This document shows, piece after piece, positions 7,439 through 15,010 of a stretch of DNA of 15,552 nt. How positions within the stretch are numbered: position 1 is the first letter of the stretch; every line of letters begins with the position of its first letter. Both the position numbers and the translations under genes were made by a program. The notes beneath the pieces are model-generated. The model had not been told where the DNA came from and did no database searches. It worked only from the letters and a program-made list of their open reading frames with translations. This stretch comes from Pseudorhodobacter antarcticus (lineage in GTDB: Bacteria; Pseudomonadota; Alphaproteobacteria; Rhodobacterales; Rhodobacteraceae), in NCBI GenBank assembly GCA_945860375.1, contig CAMAQR010000073.1, positions 1-15,552 of the forward strand, in the 5' to 3' direction.

Positions 7439-8418
7439 GCCAAACCCTCCAGCACCACCGGGCAGGCGACCGTGTGCCGCCCATCGCCCGGCATGGCTTG
7501 CAGCTTTGGCACGGCCTGCGAGCAGGCGGGCCGCGCCAGCCCGCAACGCGGGGCAAAGGGACATCCGGGGGGGCGGCGACCGGGCTCGGGCGGGGTGCCG
7601 GCAATCGACGGCAACCGCTCCATCGCCGCACCGGCCAGTGTCGGAAGCGACCCAAGCAGCGCCCGCGTGTAGGGATGCATGGGGCGGTCGAAGATGTCCT
7701 GTACCGGTGCATCCTCGACCACCGTGCCTGCGTAGAGGACTGCAATCCGGTCGGCAAGGCCTGCAATCAGCGCAAGATCATGGGTGATCCAGACGACCGA
7801 CATCTTCAGCCGGTTCTTCAACTCACGCACAAGATCAACGATCTGCGCCTGAATGGTCACGTCCAAGGCTGTTGTCGGTTCATCTGCAATCAACAGCTTC
7901 GGGTTCCCCGCCAGCCCCATCGCGATCATCACCCGTTGGCGCATCCCGCCCGAAAGCTCATGTGGCCAGGCGTTCGCCCGCTCCTCCGGCGCAGGAATGC
8001 CGACCAGCGCCAGCAACTCCACCGCCCGCACCCGCGCTGCCGCCTTCGTCATGCCCTTTTGGTAGACCAGTGCCTCGGCGATCTGGTCGCCGACCCGGAT
8101 CACCGGGTTCAGGCTGGTCATCGGGTCCTGAAAGATAAAGCCAATTTCCGAGCCCCGAACCTTCCGCAACTGCTTGGCCGACAGCTTCAGCAAATCCTGT
8201 CCGCCAAACAGCGCCTGCCCCCCGGTTGCGCGGATGCGGTTCGGCAGCAGGCCCACCAGCGACAGCATGGTCAGCGACTTGCCGCAGCCGGATTCGCCCA
8301 CAATGCCAAGGCTCTCGCCCTCCATCACTACAAGGTCGATACCGTCCACCACGCGCGCCGGACCGGTGTCTCGGGCGATGTCGATAGTGAGGCCGCGAAT
8401 GTCGAGAAGGGCGGTCAT
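7435..8418 (-). CDS. Opp/Dpp-type ABC importer ATPase, first subunit (OppD/DppD-like)
   Basis: The 327-residue protein shows Walker [10 protein letters not shown] (41-49), the Q-loop Q97, signature LSGGMRQRVMIA (155-166), Walker B LLIADEP (175-181) and H213. LSGGM in place of LSGGQ is normal for the OppD/DppD branch. The C-terminal Oligo_HPY part has the CPFAPRCGLARPAC cysteine cluster. It forms a heterodimer with the next ATPase on the cytoplasmic face of the permease pair. It overlaps both neighbours as ATGA, and GAGGGGG lies shortly before its start. The transporter class moves peptides, but also oligosaccharides, glycosides and opine-like compounds, so the family alone does not give the substrate. 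Confidence 0.93.
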   Translation of the reverse strand: MTALLDIRGLTIDIARDTGPARVVDGIDLVVMEGESLGIVGESGCGKSLTMLSLVGLLPNRIRATGGQALFGGQDLLKLSAKQLRKVRGSEIGFIFQDPMTSLNPVIRVGDQIAEALVYQKGMTKAAARVRAVELLALVGIPAPEERANAWPHELSGGMRQRVMIAMGLAGNPKLLIADEPTTALDVTIQAQIVDLVRELKNRLKMSVVWITHDLALIAGLADRIAVLYAGTVVEDAPVQDIFDRPMHPYTRALLGSLPTLAGAAMERLPSIAGTPPEPGRRPPGCPFAPRCGLARPACSQAVPKLQAMPGDGRHTVACPVVLEGLA

Positions 8419-9356
8419 TTCTGCCCCCTCGGGTTCAGCGCGTCGTTCAGACCGTCGCCGAGGAAGTTGAACGCCACCGTCACCACCGCCAGAACAGCCG
8501 CAGGGGCCGCGAGGAGGTGCGGATAGTTGGTCCAGACCCGGAGGCCGTCCGAGATCATGTTGCCCCAGCTAGGCGTCGGCGGAGTAACGCCCACTCCGAG
8601 GAACGAAAACGCACTTTCCAGCACCATCGCCGTGCCAAGACCGGCCGAGACGGCAACGATCAGCGGCCCCATCGCGTTCGGCAGGACATAGCGTGTAAGG
8701 ACCAGCCGGTTGGTCAGCCCGATCGCCCGCGCCGCTGTGACATAGGGCCTGCGCCGCACCGACAGGACCTGCGCCCGGACAAGCCGCGCATAGGGCGGCC
8801 AGGTGATCAACGCCATCGCCCCAAAGACCAGCACGAAGTCGACGATCTGGGTGTTGCGGTAGATCGGGTTCAGCGTCTCCATGTACCGCGCTTCCATCCA
8901 CAGGCTGATCGGCTGCTTGAGGCTGGCGTTGATCACCACGACCAAAAGGAGTTGCGGCACCGACATGGTGATATCGGTGAACCACATGACGAAGCGGTCG
9001 AACCAGCCGCCGTAAAAGCCCGCAATGGCCCCAAGGACCACGCCGATTGCGACGGCAATCACAGTCACACCGATTGCGACCATGAATGCCGTCCGCCCGC
9101 CGTAAATCAGTCGGGACAAGACGTCACGGCCAAGGTCGTCAGTGCCCAGCCAGTGCTGCGAGGACGGCGGCTGATTCCGCAGGTCCAGATTCTGCGACAG
9201 GAAATCATAGGGCGAAAGCCACGGCCCGAAGATCGCCACAACGACCAGTGCCACGATGATGATGAGGCCCGCCACAGCCAACTTGTTCCGCTTCAGTCGC
9301 CGCCAGGCATCGCGCCAGAGGCTGGAAGGCTTGTCCTCGATGTCGATCATCGTCAT
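8415..9356 (-). CDS. Opp/Dpp-type ABC permease (OppC/DppC-like)
   Basis: The 313-residue inner-membrane subunit begins with a cytoplasmic stretch and a first membrane span at about 29-48, then the OppC-type periplasmic segment with HWLGTDDLGRDVLSRL. The EAA loop that contacts the ATPase is YVTAARAIGLTNRLVLTRYVLPN. The remaining spans lie at about 92-115, 133-150, 180-198, 240-260 and 280-300. Between the third and fourth spans a hydrophilic segment of about 30 residues (around SLWMEARYMETLNPIYRNTQ) looks longer than in E. coli OppC and probably faces the periplasm. The ATG follows the upstream stop by one base, and GAGGGGG about eight bases before it is a good ribosome site. Confidence 0.92.
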   Translation of the reverse strand: MTMIDIEDKPSSLWRDAWRRLKRNKLAVAGLIIIVALVVVAIFGPWLSPYDFLSQNLDLRNQPPSSQHWLGTDDLGRDVLSRLIYGGRTAFMVAIGVTVIAVAIGVVLGAIAGFYGGWFDRFVMWFTDITMSVPQLLLVVVINASLKQPISLWMEARYMETLNPIYRNTQIVDFVLVFGAMALITWPPYARLVRAQVLSVRRRPYVTAARAIGLTNRLVLTRYVLPNAMGPLIVAVSAGLGTAMVLESAFSFLGVGVTPPTPSWGNMISDGLRVWTNYPHLLAAPAAVLAVVTVAFNFLGDGLNDALNPRGQK

Positions 9357-9357
9357 G

Positions 9358-10311
9358 TCACGACCCCCTCACGTCAGCCGCGCGCGGGTCGAGCAGCGGG
9401 TAAAGGAGGTCGACGAGCAGGTTCGATGCCATCACAAGGAACGAGCCGATCAGCGTCACCGCAAGGATCACCGGGTAATCGTTGTTGATGAGCGCTTGCA
9501 CGGTCAAGCGGCCCAAGCCGGGAAGGCCGAACACCAGTTCCACGAAGATGGCGCCGTTGATGATGGTGATCATGATCAGCCCCAGCTGCGTGACGACCGG
9601 AGTCAGCACAGGCCGCAGGATGTGGCGCAGCGCGACCATGATTTCGGGCACGCCCTTGGCGCGGGCGGTGCGAACGTAATCCTCACTTAGGACCTCAATT
9701 ACCGCTGCCCGGGTCTGGCGCAGGATCAGCGCGATGGGCTGGAACGACAGCACGATCAAGGGCAGGATCACCTTGACGCTCAAGATCCCGCCCCAACCAT
9801 AAGGCACTGCCCCGTCGGGCAGAATCATCATCAGCAACACCATCAGCAGTGGCCCCGCCACATAGGGTGGGATTGCCCACAGCGCCACCGCCGTTCCCAG
9901 GATAAGGTAATCCAGCCGGCTGTTCTGCTGCAGCCCCGCGACCATGCCCAGAGGCACCGCCACCAGCGCGGTCACGACAATGGTCATAAGCCCCAGCGCC
10001 GCCGATACCGGAGTGGCCGCAGACACCATCGCCCAGACCGACCGGCCCGAGGTCAGCGAATTGCCGAAGTTGCCATGCAGCAAGTTCCAGATGTAGCTGC
10101 CGAACTGGACGAGGAACGGTCGGTCCAGTCCCACCTCGGCGCGGATCGCCTCGATCTTAACAGGATCATAGGCCACGTCGCCGGGCGCACGTAGAAAGAT
10201 CAGCTTGATCGGATCGCCAGCGCCATAGAAGGCCAGAGCATAGACGCCAAGCATCACCAGCAGTACCGAGGGCACCCAGACGATCAGTCGGCGAAGGACA
10301 TGGGCCAGCAT
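9358..10311 (-). CDS. Opp/Dpp-type ABC permease (OppB/DppB-like)
   Basis: The 317-residue subunit has the expected OppB layout: an N-terminal span (LIVWVPSVLLVMLGVYALAF), a large periplasmic loop ending in GNFGNSL, and the core spans with the EAA loop DYVRTARAKGVPEIMVALRHILRP. The C-terminal GLPGLGRLTVQALINNDYPVI segment is diagnostic of the family. I start at ATG 10311 (MLAHVLRRLIVW), where the conserved amphipathic start begins. An in-frame TTG at 10368 would read through a GC-rich hairpin and is rejected. The ribosome site at 10311 is weak (GAAAG), and the hairpin upstream may lower expression of the permease relative to the binding protein. Confidence 0.92.
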   Translation of the reverse strand: MLAHVLRRLIVWVPSVLLVMLGVYALAFYGAGDPIKLIFLRAPGDVAYDPVKIEAIRAEVGLDRPFLVQFGSYIWNLLHGNFGNSLTSGRSVWAMVSAATPVSAALGLMTIVVTALVAVPLGMVAGLQQNSRLDYLILGTAVALWAIPPYVAGPLLMVLLMMILPDGAVPYGWGGILSVKVILPLIVLSFQPIALILRQTRAAVIEVLSEDYVRTARAKGVPEIMVALRHILRPVLTPVVTQLGLIMITIINGAIFVELVFGLPGLGRLTVQALINNDYPVILAVTLIGSFLVMASNLLVDLLYPLLDPRAADVRGS

Positions 10312-10334
10312 TCGGGCACTTTCACAGGCGAAGA

Positions 10335-10360
10335 CGGGGCGGGGGTCTGACCCCGCCCCG
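10335..10360 (-). terminator. GC-rich intercistronic hairpin between binding protein and permease genes
   Basis: CGGGGCGGGG (10335-10344) and CCCCGCCCCG (10351-10360) form a perfect 10-bp stem with a 6-nt loop. It begins 17 nt after the binding-protein stop in the direction of transcription, and no T-run follows. It is therefore more likely an mRNA-stabilising or partially attenuating hairpin, as known between malE and malF, than a full terminator. Confidence 0.7.
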
Positions 10361-10376
10361 CTATTCAAGGGTTACC

Positions 10377-12008
10377 TCAGGCGATGGAGACGGCCCAAGG
10401 CGCGAAGACCTGCCAGTCGAGGTTCTTTTCCATCCCTGACACGTTCGCGGTTGCCCAACGGCTCATCGTCTGCTTGTACCACGGGATGAACATGAAGTCG
10501 TCGCGGAAGGCTCGCTGCGCTTCCTGCGCCTTAGCCACGCGGTTCGGATCGTCGGCCGGAAGAGCCAGCGCCTCGGCGATCAGGGCATCGACCTTGTCGT
10601 TCTTGTAGCCACCCATCTTGCCCTGCGCGTTGCCGGAGCCCGAGCCGATCGAGCCCGCCAGATAGCTGGCGGCATCGGGAACGCGGGTGCCGACATCGTC
10701 GCGGAAAATCTGGATAGCGTTCTGATCCGGCCCCGAATACTGGTCCTGCTGCGGCTTCATATCCACCGCCGAAATCCCGAGGTTCTGCCGCCACTGTTCG
10801 GCGATATACTGCGCCGCCGCCTCGTTCGCAGGGGACGAGATCCCCACGAACATCAGCTTCGGCAGCTTGTCCGGCCCGCCGTAAGTGGATGCCGCCAGCG
10901 CGGCCTTCGCCGCCTCTGGATCATAGGGGAAGGGCGAGAACGACGCGTCATCCTCACCGGGGACCGAGTTCATGACGGTATCGGTCTTCTGGTGTGGCCC
11001 ATCCGGGAAGCTGGCCTTGATCAGCCCATCACGATCGACGGCCAGGATCAGCGCCTCCCGCACTTTGGGGTCGTCCATCGGCGCGCGGCTGGCGTTGAAC
11101 CAGAAATGCTGGCTGGTCGGGATCGTCGGACCCGCCGCGAAATCCGCGCCGAGGTCGAGGACGATGGTCGAGGTGACCAGTTCGGTATGGGCCTGGTATT
11201 CGCCGGATTTCAGCATCTCGGTTGCGGTCACGTTGTCTTCGACCGCCGTCAGTTCGATCCGTGCCAGCTTCGGCGCCGGGCCGAAGAAATTCGGGTTCGG
11301 CACCCAGACGACCGCGCCCGAATCCAGATCGACGCTTTCCATCATGAACGGACCCGAGGTCGCGCCATTCGCGCCCAGGAACCAGTCTGCGACTTCATTG
11401 CCATCCGCGCCCCGGGCGACAGAGACCTTGACGATTGGCGCGATGTGGTTTGCCAGCCGCTGGAAGAAGATCGGGTCCGGGCCCGCCAGCGTCACGACAA
11501 GCTCACCTTCGCCCGCCACGATGCCCGAAATGTCGGTCGCCGTGCCATCCTTGACGGCGGCATAACCGGCCACGCCAGACAGCACCTGGTCGATGCGCTG
11601 GTTCTTCGTGGTGGGCATCGACGACAGCTCCCAGCTGCCCTTGACGTCCGCCGCTGTGATCGGCGAGCCATCGGCAAACTTCGCGTCCGGGCTGACCTTA
11701 AGCGTCCAGACGGTGAAATCGGCGTTCGGAGCCCATTCTGTCAGAACGTAGGTTTGGATCTCGCCCTTGTCGTTGAAGTACATCGCGCTGCCATTCCAGA
11801 AGGAATTCCAGCGGAACGGTACACCGCCACCGCGCAGGGGCGACCAGTCCTGATTGAAGGCGGGGTTGATCGCCTTTAGAACCTGCCCCTCTTGCGCCAT
11901 CACGATTCGCGCGCCCGGCCCGAAGGCCGCAACAGCGACAGCCGACCCGATCCCGAATTGCAGCAGGCCCCGGCGGCTGATGCCCGCCTTGCTTTCCGTC
12001 CGTTCCAT
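10377..12008 (-). CDS. Solute-binding protein, family 5 (SBP_bac_5), Tat-type signal
   Basis: The 543-residue protein has a twin-arginine-like signal peptide: SRRGLLQFG at 11-19, a hydrophobic stretch to about 36, and a likely cleavage after AQ or MA near 36-39. The mature part is a family 5 extracytoplasmic binding protein with the typical WTLKVSPDAKFADGSPITAADV segment, the HFWFNASRAPMDDPKVREALILAVDRDGLI block and a C-terminal FMFIPWYKQTMSRWA. It would capture the substrate in the periplasm and pass it to the OppB/C-like permeases. I choose ATG 12008 because GGGAGGAAG lies just upstream and the Tat motif follows directly. It is the first gene of the minus operon. The family often binds peptides but also oligosaccharides and glycosides. 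Confidence 0.92.
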   Translation of the reverse strand: MERTESKAGISRRGLLQFGIGSAVAVAAFGPGARIVMAQEGQVLKAINPAFNQDWSPLRGGGVPFRWNSFWNGSAMYFNDKGEIQTYVLTEWAPNADFTVWTLKVSPDAKFADGSPITAADVKGSWELSSMPTTKNQRIDQVLSGVAGYAAVKDGTATDISGIVAGEGELVVTLAGPDPIFFQRLANHIAPIVKVSVARGADGNEVADWFLGANGATSGPFMMESVDLDSGAVVWVPNPNFFGPAPKLARIELTAVEDNVTATEMLKSGEYQAHTELVTSTIVLDLGADFAAGPTIPTSQHFWFNASRAPMDDPKVREALILAVDRDGLIKASFPDGPHQKTDTVMNSVPGEDDASFSPFPYDPEAAKAALAASTYGGPDKLPKLMFVGISSPANEAAAQYIAEQWRQNLGISAVDMKPQQDQYSGPDQNAIQIFRDDVGTRVPDAASYLAGSIGSGSGNAQGKMGGYKNDKVDALIAEALALPADDPNRVAKAQEAQRAFRDDFMFIPWYKQTMSRWATANVSGMEKNLDWQVFAPWAVSIA

Positions 12009-12287
12009 GTCTTCCTCCCAAGAGTGTCTCATTCCGCTGTCCAGCCGAACGACGTCCGGCCTCACTACTCCCCAGAAGCAGATAACCGGCAGACAAGCAT
12101 GTCAACTTGTTATTTCGTACCTGACAAGTTATGAGCAGGTAGACGAAGGGGTTGTTCGAATGGACATGAATAAAACAGTTCATTATCAATATGATATCGG
12201 ATATCGCAAATAACATTGAAAGAATCTGGGCTTGACAGATAACCTGACAACCTGTGATATCCCGTCCAAACAACCGCAGGGGTTTCG
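12009..12287. promoter_or_regulatory. Divergent control region between transport operon and sialidase-like gene
   Basis: This 279-bp gap is visibly richer in A+T (especially 12100-12220) than the genes around it. It must hold the promoters for both directions. It contains repeated operator-like words: the 9-mer ACCTGACAA at 12119-12127 and 12242-12250, an inverted pair AACTTGT (12104-12110) / ACAAGTT (12124-12130) with centres 20 bp apart, and a tandem GATATCG GATATCG at 12193-12206. On the minus strand a perfect TTGACA (12105 to 12100) may be the -35 of the transport operon, but no good -10 lies at the right distance. Confidence 0.6.
12232..12260 (+). promoter_or_regulatory. Candidate promoter of the sialidase-like gene
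   Basis: CTTGACA with the -35 TTGACA at 12232-12237 fits the alphaproteobacterial housekeeping consensus. At exactly 17-bp spacing a weak -10, TGATAT (12255-12260), follows, and the predicted start of transcription is about 20 nt before the coding region. The spacer contains ATAACCTG-ACAACCTG (12239-12254), so a regulator bound there would block the promoter. Confidence 0.55.
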
Positions 12288-13469
12288 ATGTCTGCCTTCC
12301 CGGAACGCGAACTGACAACCGCCGAAATCGAGGCCGTGATGGACGGCCGGCTGCATTTCTCGCCTTCGGGCAGGGTCGATGCATTCCTGCCATCGCCAGT
12401 GGTGCAGAACCACGCGGCGAACCTGCATTTTCTTCCTGACGGGCGGCTCGCCTGCGTCTGGTTCGGCGGAACGATGGAGGGGATGGGCGACATTTCCGTT
12501 TACATGTCCACGCTGGGAGCAGAGGGATGGTCCGCCGCCCGCCGCCTGTCGGACGACCCCACCCGGTCGGAACAAAACCCGGTCCTCTTCACCGCCCCCG
12601 ACGGCGCGGTCTGGCTGTTCCACACCAGCCAGCCGGGCGGGCGGCAGGACGAATGCGAGATCGTCGCCCGCGTCTCGCGGGACGACGGAAAAAGCTTTGG
12701 CCCTGTCGGCAGGGTGGGCGACTTTCGCGGCATCTTCGTACGTCAGTCAGTGCGGCTTGGCCCAGCGGGCGAATGGCTGCTTCCCGGCTTCCGCTGCGTG
12801 ACCCCAGCAGCCGGGCGATGGACCGGCGATATCGACAGCGCCGTCATGCTTGTCTCGCCGGATCAGGGGCAAAGCTGGTCGGCGGTCGAGGTGCCCGACA
12901 GCCTTGGCGCCGTCCACATGAATCCCGTCGCGCCGCTGGCCAACGTCATGCCGGCATTCTACCGCGATCGCTATGCGCAATGGGTCAAACGCAGCCAGTC
13001 CATCGATGGCGGCCTGACTTGGACCGCGCCGCAGCCGACGGACCTTCCGAACAACAACTCGTCGGTGCAGGCGGTGCGGCTGGCCGATGGGCGGATCGCG
13101 ATGGTCCTTAACCCGGTCAGCGCCGCCCAATCCGACGCCCGCCGGGCATCTCTGTACGACGAGATCGAGGGCGAGGCTGAAGGTCAGGTGTCGTCCGAGG
13201 GGCCAAAGGCGATCTGGGGCGTCCCCCGCGCACCGATGGCGCTGGCGCTGTCCTCCGATAACGGCGCAACCTTTCCGGTGAGGCGCGAGCTGGACAGCGG
13301 CTCGGGCCATGCGCTGTCGAACAACTCGGTGGCGGGAGTCAACCGCGAGCTATCCTATCCCTCGATCATGCAGGCTAGCGACGGACGCCTGCACATCGCC
13401 TACACCTATCATCGCCGTGCCATTCGCTACATCAGGATTGACTGCCCCCCGGATGATCGCCGGGAGTAG
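12288..13469 (+). CDS. Sialidase-fold protein with Asp boxes (BNR_2-type), no signal peptide
   Basis: The 393-residue protein is a six-bladed beta-propeller of the sialidase/BNR_2 superfamily. Four Asp boxes (S-x-D-x-G-x-x-W/F) are visible: SRDDGKSF (130-137), SPDQGQSW (190-197), SIDGGLTW (238-245) and SSDNGATF (322-329). The N-terminal NLHFLPDGRLACVWFGGTMEG and the C-terminal YPSIMQASDGRLHIAYTYHRR are typical of the exo-alpha-sialidase-like group found in catabolic clusters. A clear FRIP motif of GH33 sialidases is not seen, so true sialidase activity is doubtful. There is no N-terminal hydrophobic signal, so it should act in the cytoplasm on imported material. The ATG has AGGGG six bases upstream. 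It is divergent from the binding-protein gene and shares its control region. It may be a glycoside hydrolase, lyase or isomerase of the imported compound. Confidence 0.8.
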   Translation: MSAFPERELTTAEIEAVMDGRLHFSPSGRVDAFLPSPVVQNHAANLHFLPDGRLACVWFGGTMEGMGDISVYMSTLGAEGWSAARRLSDDPTRSEQNPVLFTAPDGAVWLFHTSQPGGRQDECEIVARVSRDDGKSFGPVGRVGDFRGIFVRQSVRLGPAGEWLLPGFRCVTPAAGRWTGDIDSAVMLVSPDQGQSWSAVEVPDSLGAVHMNPVAPLANVMPAFYRDRYAQWVKRSQSIDGGLTWTAPQPTDLPNNNSSVQAVRLADGRIAMVLNPVSAAQSDARRASLYDEIEGEAEGQVSSEGPKAIWGVPRAPMALALSSDNGATFPVRRELDSGSGHALSNNSVAGVNRELSYPSIMQASDGRLHIAYTYHRRAIRYIRIDCPPDDRRE

Positions 13470-13531
13470 GGTGAGAAAGTGAGGCAGACACTCGACAGCG
13501 GTCTGTAAGAGTCCGATTCAATATGTGTTGA

Positions 13532-14053
13532 GTGATTGCATGCTCTTGCGAGGAGGCGTGTCATGCGCCTGATATGTGCGATCAAGACCCAGGCCTCTGC
13601 GCTTTCGATGGTTTTCTCCCAATCTCTTGCCAGACGACGGCAGCGGCCATTGCCGCACTGGCGCGGCTGGCGGAAACTGATCCCGAGGCAGGACTGCTTG
13701 GGCGCATCTACCAGATGCTGGACGTGCGACCTGCCGCTTATTGGCCCGACCATGTCCCTGCAGTGGCGGCGGCCGATCTTGCCATCATGCATGCAGCGAT
13801 CCGCGCCAGCCAGCCGGTGGCCTTCGGCTACACCGACCTCGACGGGAACAAGACCACGCGCACCGTCCTGCCGCTCGCGCTCGTGCACCCGCCGCAAGGG
13901 GTGAAGCTGCTGGCCTGGTGCGCCGAGCGCCAGGACTTCCGCCAGTTCTTCGTCCGCTCGATGAAGGGCCCGACGCCCCAATTGGGGGATTTCAGCGGCG
14001 ACCGGATGGCCCTGCTTGAAGGGCTGCTGGACAAGTACACCGGTCGGGCCTGA
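13532..14053 (+). pseudogene. WYL-domain regulator fragment (YafY-like), N-terminus lost
   Basis: Residues about 82-143 of the open frame form a WYL-type domain: AIRASQPVAFGYTDLDGNKTTRTVLPLALV, then LLAWCAERQDFRQFFVRSM, with the usual R-x-V-x-P-L and AWC-x-x-R-x-D-F-R marks (W-Y-L itself reads VKL). Such proteins (YafY/PafB type) normally carry an N-terminal helix-turn-helix of about 60 residues. Here the first 30 residues are cysteine-rich and match nothing I recognise, so the DNA-binding part appears to be missing and the true start is uncertain. The gene lies between the sialidase-like gene and an IS21 remnant and probably came from an unrelated locus. It is most likely inactive as a regulator. 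Confidence 0.6.
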
Positions 14054-14196
14054 CCTTCCCCATGCAGGTGACCCACGCGCCGGTGGCCGATTGCGCCCGA
14101 TACGACAGCCTCAGGAGGACAACCAGACATGGAACGAACCCAAATCCTCGACCTGATGGGGACATTGAAGCTCTACGGGATGCGCAGTGCCTATGA
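14050..14196 (+). pseudogene. IstA transposase C-terminal remnant (IS21 family)
   Basis: The frame reads [23 protein letters not shown] and continues to a stop at 14194-14196, overlapping the start of istB. The PV-x-D-x-x-x-YD-x-L pattern is that of the last residues of IstA, the IS21 integrase. Everything upstream, including the DDE core, is absent and replaced directly by the end of the WYL gene. The element can therefore no longer transpose on its own. Confidence 0.55.
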
Positions 14197-14857
14197 CGAA
14201 GTCATGGCCGCAGGCATCAAGCGACAGCACGAACCGCCGCGGATCGTGGGTGATCTGCTGCAGTCAGAGATTGCAGAGAAGCAGGCCCGATCGATCCGAT
14301 ACCAGATGACCATCGCCAAGCTGCCGCTGGCCAAGGACATCGACGCGTTCGACTTCACCGGCACACCGATCAACGAAGGCCTGGTGCGTGATCTGGCCAC
14401 CGGCGGCTTTGTGGCCGACCAGCGCAATGTCGTGCTGATCGGCGGCACTGGAACCGGCAAGACCCACCTCGGGATCGCCATCGCCCGTGCGCTCATCCGC
14501 AACGGCACGCGGGGTCGCTTCTTCAACGTCGTCGATCTGGTGAACCGGCTGGAGACCGAAACCCGCGGCGGCAAGCAAGGCCGCATGGCCGACTATCTGA
14601 CCCGCATGGACTTCGTCATTCTCGACGAGCTCGGCTATCTGCCCTTCGCCCAGTCCGGTGGACAGCTCCTGTTCCATCTGATCAGCCGCCTCTACGAGCG
14701 CACCTCGATCATCGCCACCACAAACCTCGCCTTCGGCGAATGGCCCACCGTCTTCGGTGACGCCAAAATGACCGCCGCCCTGCTCGACCGCCTCACCCAC
14801 CACTGCGAGATCGTCGAGACCGGCAACGAGTCCTGGCGCTTCAAGCACCGCGCCTGA
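14129..14857 (+). CDS. istB: IS21-family helper ATPase IstB
   Basis: The 242-residue protein is a full-length IstB, the AAA+ ATPase that works with IstA in target choice and strand transfer and is related to DnaC. An N-terminal helical region precedes Walker A GGTGTGKT (105-112), Walker [13 protein letters not shown] (161-172), the sensor stretch [15 protein letters not shown] (197-211) and the arginine-containing [13 protein letters not shown] (218-230). An AGGAGG ribosome site lies ten bases before the ATG and inside the IstA tail, consistent with the coupled istA-istB layout. With IstA lost, the gene has no partner here. Confidence 0.95.
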   Translation: MERTQILDLMGTLKLYGMRSAYDEVMAAGIKRQHEPPRIVGDLLQSEIAEKQARSIRYQMTIAKLPLAKDIDAFDFTGTPINEGLVRDLATGGFVADQRNVVLIGGTGTGKTHLGIAIARALIRNGTRGRFFNVVDLVNRLETETRGGKQGRMADYLTRMDFVILDELGYLPFAQSGGQLLFHLISRLYERTSIIATTNLAFGEWPTVFGDAKMTAALLDRLTHHCEIVETGNESWRFKHRA

Positions 14858-14861
14858 CCCC

Positions 14862-14919
14862 GATCAGGGCCTGACCCGCCTCCACTCTGTGATCAGTTCC
14901 GTCGGCTCAGGCCCTGATC
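14862..14919 (+). repeat. 13-bp inverted repeat after istB, possible terminator
   Basis: GATCAGGGCCTGA (14862-14874) is exactly complementary to TCAGGCCCTGATC (14907-14919), with a 32-nt loop. It starts four bases after the istB stop. It lacks a T-run, so it may stabilise the message or block transcription into the flank rather than act as a standard terminator. Confidence 0.6.
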
Positions 14920-15010
14920 TCGACACCGAAAAGGGGGTCAAATTTGGGTGCCGATAGGGGGTCAGCTATACGGGCCGATTGACATATTGCCCGCTTTGGG
15001 AGACGTGAGA

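Larger units (their letters stand above)
14050..14964 (+). mobile_element. IS21-family element, left part deleted
   Basis: The IstA tail, intact IstB and a typical right terminus remain. The right end shows two related repeats, CCGAAAAGGGGGTCA (14926-14940) and CCGATAGGGGGTCA (14951-14964), as expected of the multiple terminal repeats of IS21 elements. I place the boundary at about 14964. No matching left end is seen before the WYL fragment, so the junction near 14050 is a deletion scar. Confidence 0.75.

Noticed and set aside
7439..7564. N-terminal extension of the second ATPase
   Set aside because: It lies inside the upstream ATPase gene in another frame; the ATGA start with a GGAGGG site matches the family's N-terminus.
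7474..9488. Long plus-strand frames of 350 and 323 residues
   Set aside because: They are antisense to clearly recognised ABC transporter genes and show no domain.
10312..10368. N-terminal extension of the OppB-like permease from a TTG
   Set aside because: It would translate through the GC hairpin and adds residues that do not resemble the family's start.
4579..13469. Classical sialic acid (nan) catabolic locus
   Set aside because: The sialidase-like and lyase-superfamily genes suggest it, but nanE- and nanK-type genes are absent, a TRAP or nanT-type transporter is lacking, and the kinase and PdxA2 genes point to C4 sugar acids.
13446..13505. Short inverted repeats after the sialidase-like gene (CCCGG/CCGGG and CAGAC/GTCTG)
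   Set aside because: Arms of only 5 bp without a T-run are too weak to call a terminator.
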